In this document: positions 14,842-16,380 of the stretch, one piece after another
Numbering within the stretch: the stretch's first letter is position 1
How the letters are laid out: the number at the start of each line of letters is the position of its first letter
Assembly (NCBI GenBank): GCA_964630835.1
Contig: CAZVZM010000042.1
Coordinates: forward strand, 1-16,380
DNA length: 16,380 nucleotides
From: Halarsenatibacter sp964630835
GTDB lineage: Bacteria; Bacillota; Halanaerobiia; Halanaerobiales; Halarsenatibacteraceae
Direction: 5' to 3'
Position numbers and translations under genes: made by a program
The notes under the pieces: model-generated
Seen by the model: only the letters and a program-made list of their open reading frames with translations
What the model was told of the DNA's origin: nothing
The model's database searches: none

Positions 14842-15298
14842 ATACATCTTTAGTTTTGTTAATATATACATTCTTTATTGAAATAAAATTTCCTGCAAAA
14901 TACAAGCATCAATTTTTAGGTTTTCAGAATTTATATCAATTTAAGCAGTTTAATAGATTCTTATTTAATTTTAAAAAGAAGTTCTAACAGAAATTATATG
15001 GACATGTGATGAAATAAATTATTAATCAGCTGAGATTCCGCTTTTCATAACACAGTATATAAGTGTATATAGATATATAAATATATAAATAAATCAATAA
15101 ATATTTATACGTATGAATAATTAAATATATATGTCTGATAATTAAGAAAAAATTAAATAAATATTTGTACAAATGTATAAAAGTGATGTATGAAATTTTA
15201 AATATAAATTTTGTTCCAGTTTAAGTATGTCTTTTTTAAGGTTCAAGAGAGTTGTTAGTATAACATTTTTGGCTTCAAAATGATTGAATTATTAATAA

Positions 15299-15403
15299 TT
15301 GCACTGAAAAAAGTCATTTTACCGGAAATGTGACTAACAGGATGCATGATATGCCGGTGGTTATATTCCAAAATTTCAGTGATATCGGCTTTATGCGGTG
15401 TAA
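15299..15403 (+). repeat. 105-bp inverted-ended element, copy 2
   Basis: Begins TTGCACTGAAAAAAGTC and ends GGCTTTATGCGGTGTAA, imperfect inverted ends of about 17 bases. It is an inverted copy of 15473-15578: AAGTCATTTTACCG (15311-15324) matches 15553-15566 exactly, and 18 of 21 bases at 15381-15401 match 15475-15495. Confidence 0.7.
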
Positions 15404-15472
15404 CTATTAATTTTTATTGAGTAAATGTAGCAGGAAGCAAATAAATACATGGATATATATTTAATTATATGA

Positions 15473-15578
15473 TTGCACTGCATAAAGTCGATATCATTAA
15501 AATTTTAAATTTATAATCCCCAGCACATCAGACATTCTGTCAATTCAATTATCGGTAAAATGACTTATTGCAGTAGAA
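15473..15578 (-). repeat. 105-bp inverted-ended element, copy 3
   Basis: Reverse-oriented copy of 15299-15403. The two arms are centred on about 15438 with a 69-base spacer (15404-15472), forming a large imperfect palindrome of about 280 bases. Its plus-strand start TTGCACTGCATAAAGTC mirrors its own other end ACTGCAATAAGTC read on the minus strand. Confidence 0.7.
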
Positions 15579-15725
15579 CCATTATATATATTAAAAAATA
15601 TATATTTAAATATACATATAAGTATATAAGTAAATATATAAATAAATATGTGAGAAAATAAACAATTATTAGACTATAATTTCTAAATTTCTGAGAGTAT
15701 AATTTCTGATTGATTTATTAAATTT

Positions 15726-15752
15726 GGGTCTTCTCCGTAATTGTTGACCAAA
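15726..15752 (+). repeat. Transposon-end-like sequence before the dehydrogenase gene
   Basis: GGGTCTTCTCCGTAATTGTT followed by GACCAAA resembles the ISL3-type ends at 1 and 7367 (shared GG-TCTTCTCC and -TTGTTG). It also contains TTGACC, which could serve as a -35. No transposase is adjacent. Confidence 0.4.
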
Positions 15753-15830
15753 TTAAAGTAAAAAAAGGAAACAGACATGAACGCCTCAAATTTATTAGTA
15801 ACCAAAAGCTAACAAATGGAGGTAATAATA

Positions 15831-16380
15831 ATGAGCGATAAGCCTAAAGTTTACGTAACCAGAAAACTCCCTCAAAAGTCCCTGGATATGATTGAAGAAG
15901 AGTGTGATATGGAAGTAAACTCTCATGATCGAGCGCTGACAAGAGGAGAACTGGAAAAAGCCATTCAGGGCATTGATGGCCTGCTATGTTTGCTTACGGA
16001 CAATATAGATGAAGATTTACTAAAACTCAATCCAGATCTTCAGGTCGTTGCAAATTATGCTGTAGGATATGACAATATTGATGTGGAGGCTTGCACCGAA
16101 AAAGGCATTTTGGTTTCAAATACTCCCGGTGTTCTTACTGATACTACAGCTGATTTGGCCTGGACTCTTCTTTTAGCTACAGCACGTAGAGTAGTTGAAG
16201 CCGATAAGTTTACAAAGGCTGGTAAATATGAAGGCTGGAGCCCAATGCTTTTAATGGGGGGAGATGTTTACGGTAAAAAATTAGGAATAATTGGCCTGGG
16301 TAGAATTGGTAAAGCTGTGGTAAAAAGAGCTGTTGGTGGCTTCGATATGGATGTAGTTTACTATGATAAATTTAGAGATG
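15831..16380 (+). CDS. gyaR: D-2-hydroxyacid dehydrogenase (glyoxylate/hydroxypyruvate reductase type), 3' truncated
   Basis: The first 183 residues of an NAD(P)-dependent dehydrogenase that reduces glyoxylate or hydroxypyruvate; the window ends within it. The ATG at 15831 has GGAGGT 7 bases upstream. Residues 1-100 are the split catalytic domain (KVYVTRKLPQKSLDMI, VVANYAVGYDNIDVEACTEKGILVSNTPGV) followed by DTTADLAWTLLLATARR. The Rossmann motif is GLGRIG (155-160), just after GGDVYGKKLGIIG. The catalytic Arg, Glu and His lie beyond the edge. It is on the opposite strand to the par operon and marks the return to metabolic genes. The gene name is by resemblance; D-lactate or phosphoglycerate dehydrogenase relatives are less likely. 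Confidence 0.85.
   Translation, partial: MSDKPKVYVTRKLPQKSLDMIEEECDMEVNSHDRALTRGELEKAIQGIDGLLCLLTDNIDEDLLKLNPDLQVVANYAVGYDNIDVEACTEKGILVSNTPGVLTDTTADLAWTLLLATARRVVEADKFTKAGKYEGWSPMLLMGGDVYGKKLGIIGLGRIGKAVVKRAVGGFDMDVVYYDKFRD

Larger units (their letters stand above)
14842..15725. other. Non-coding region upstream of parA
   Basis: No gene seen. It holds two AT-rich blocks (about 15045-15200, 15580-15665), a 12-bp palindrome ATTTGTACAAAT (15163-15174), and the inverted pair of 105-bp elements (15299-15578). TATAATTTCT occurs twice (15675-15684, 15698-15707), possibly overlapping -10 sites for the right-hand gene. Confidence 0.55.

Overview
The window looks like DNA of a low-to-mid GC, anaerobic, probably halophilic Firmicute. 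The proteins are rich in Asp and Glu, there is a selenocysteine formate dehydrogenase, and ribosome binding sites are strong GGAGG types with frequent GTG and TTG starts. Halanaerobiales is my best guess, by inference only. Nearly all genes lie on the minus strand. The exceptions are a secreted leucine-rich-repeat protein near the left end and a 2-hydroxyacid dehydrogenase cut by the right end.

Left part, 1-7475. After about 600 bases of non-coding DNA comes a secreted internalin-type LRR protein (770-1579) with a palindrome-marked promoter and an intrinsic terminator. Facing it is a minus-strand formate-respiration cluster in the transcription order tatA, fdhE, fdnG, fdnH. The catalytic subunit is split by an in-frame TGA that is read as selenocysteine: the context matches the family exactly and a SECIS-like hairpin follows. 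FdhE matures the enzyme, TatA supplies the export pore, and the alpha subunit has a twin-arginine signal. No cytochrome b (gamma) subunit gene is present.

Middle part, 7476-10829. A large double-anchored extracytoplasmic 5'-nucleotidase and an Asp/Glu racemase family protein with an unusual low-complexity insertion.

Right part, 10914-15830, is the most interesting. It has the layout of a plasmid-type replicon: a DnaD-like winged-helix replication protein whose own coding sequence holds four to five 21-bp tandem iterons; a leader of about 350 nt driven by a near-consensus promoter; a convergent promoter and terminator inside that leader that define an antisense RNA of about 90 nt; AT-rich DNA; a ParA ATPase; and an overlapping small charged partner protein that is not a recognisable ParB. 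Three diverged copies of a ~105-bp element with terminal inverted repeats flank the par genes, two of them as a large inverted pair. My reading is a replicon with antisense-RNA copy control and an internal origin, either integrated in a chromosome or part of a megaplasmid, because metabolic genes continue on both sides.

Three or four sequences resembling ISL3-family transposon ends (GGTTCTTCTCC...GTTG type) occur without any transposase, pointing to past IS activity.
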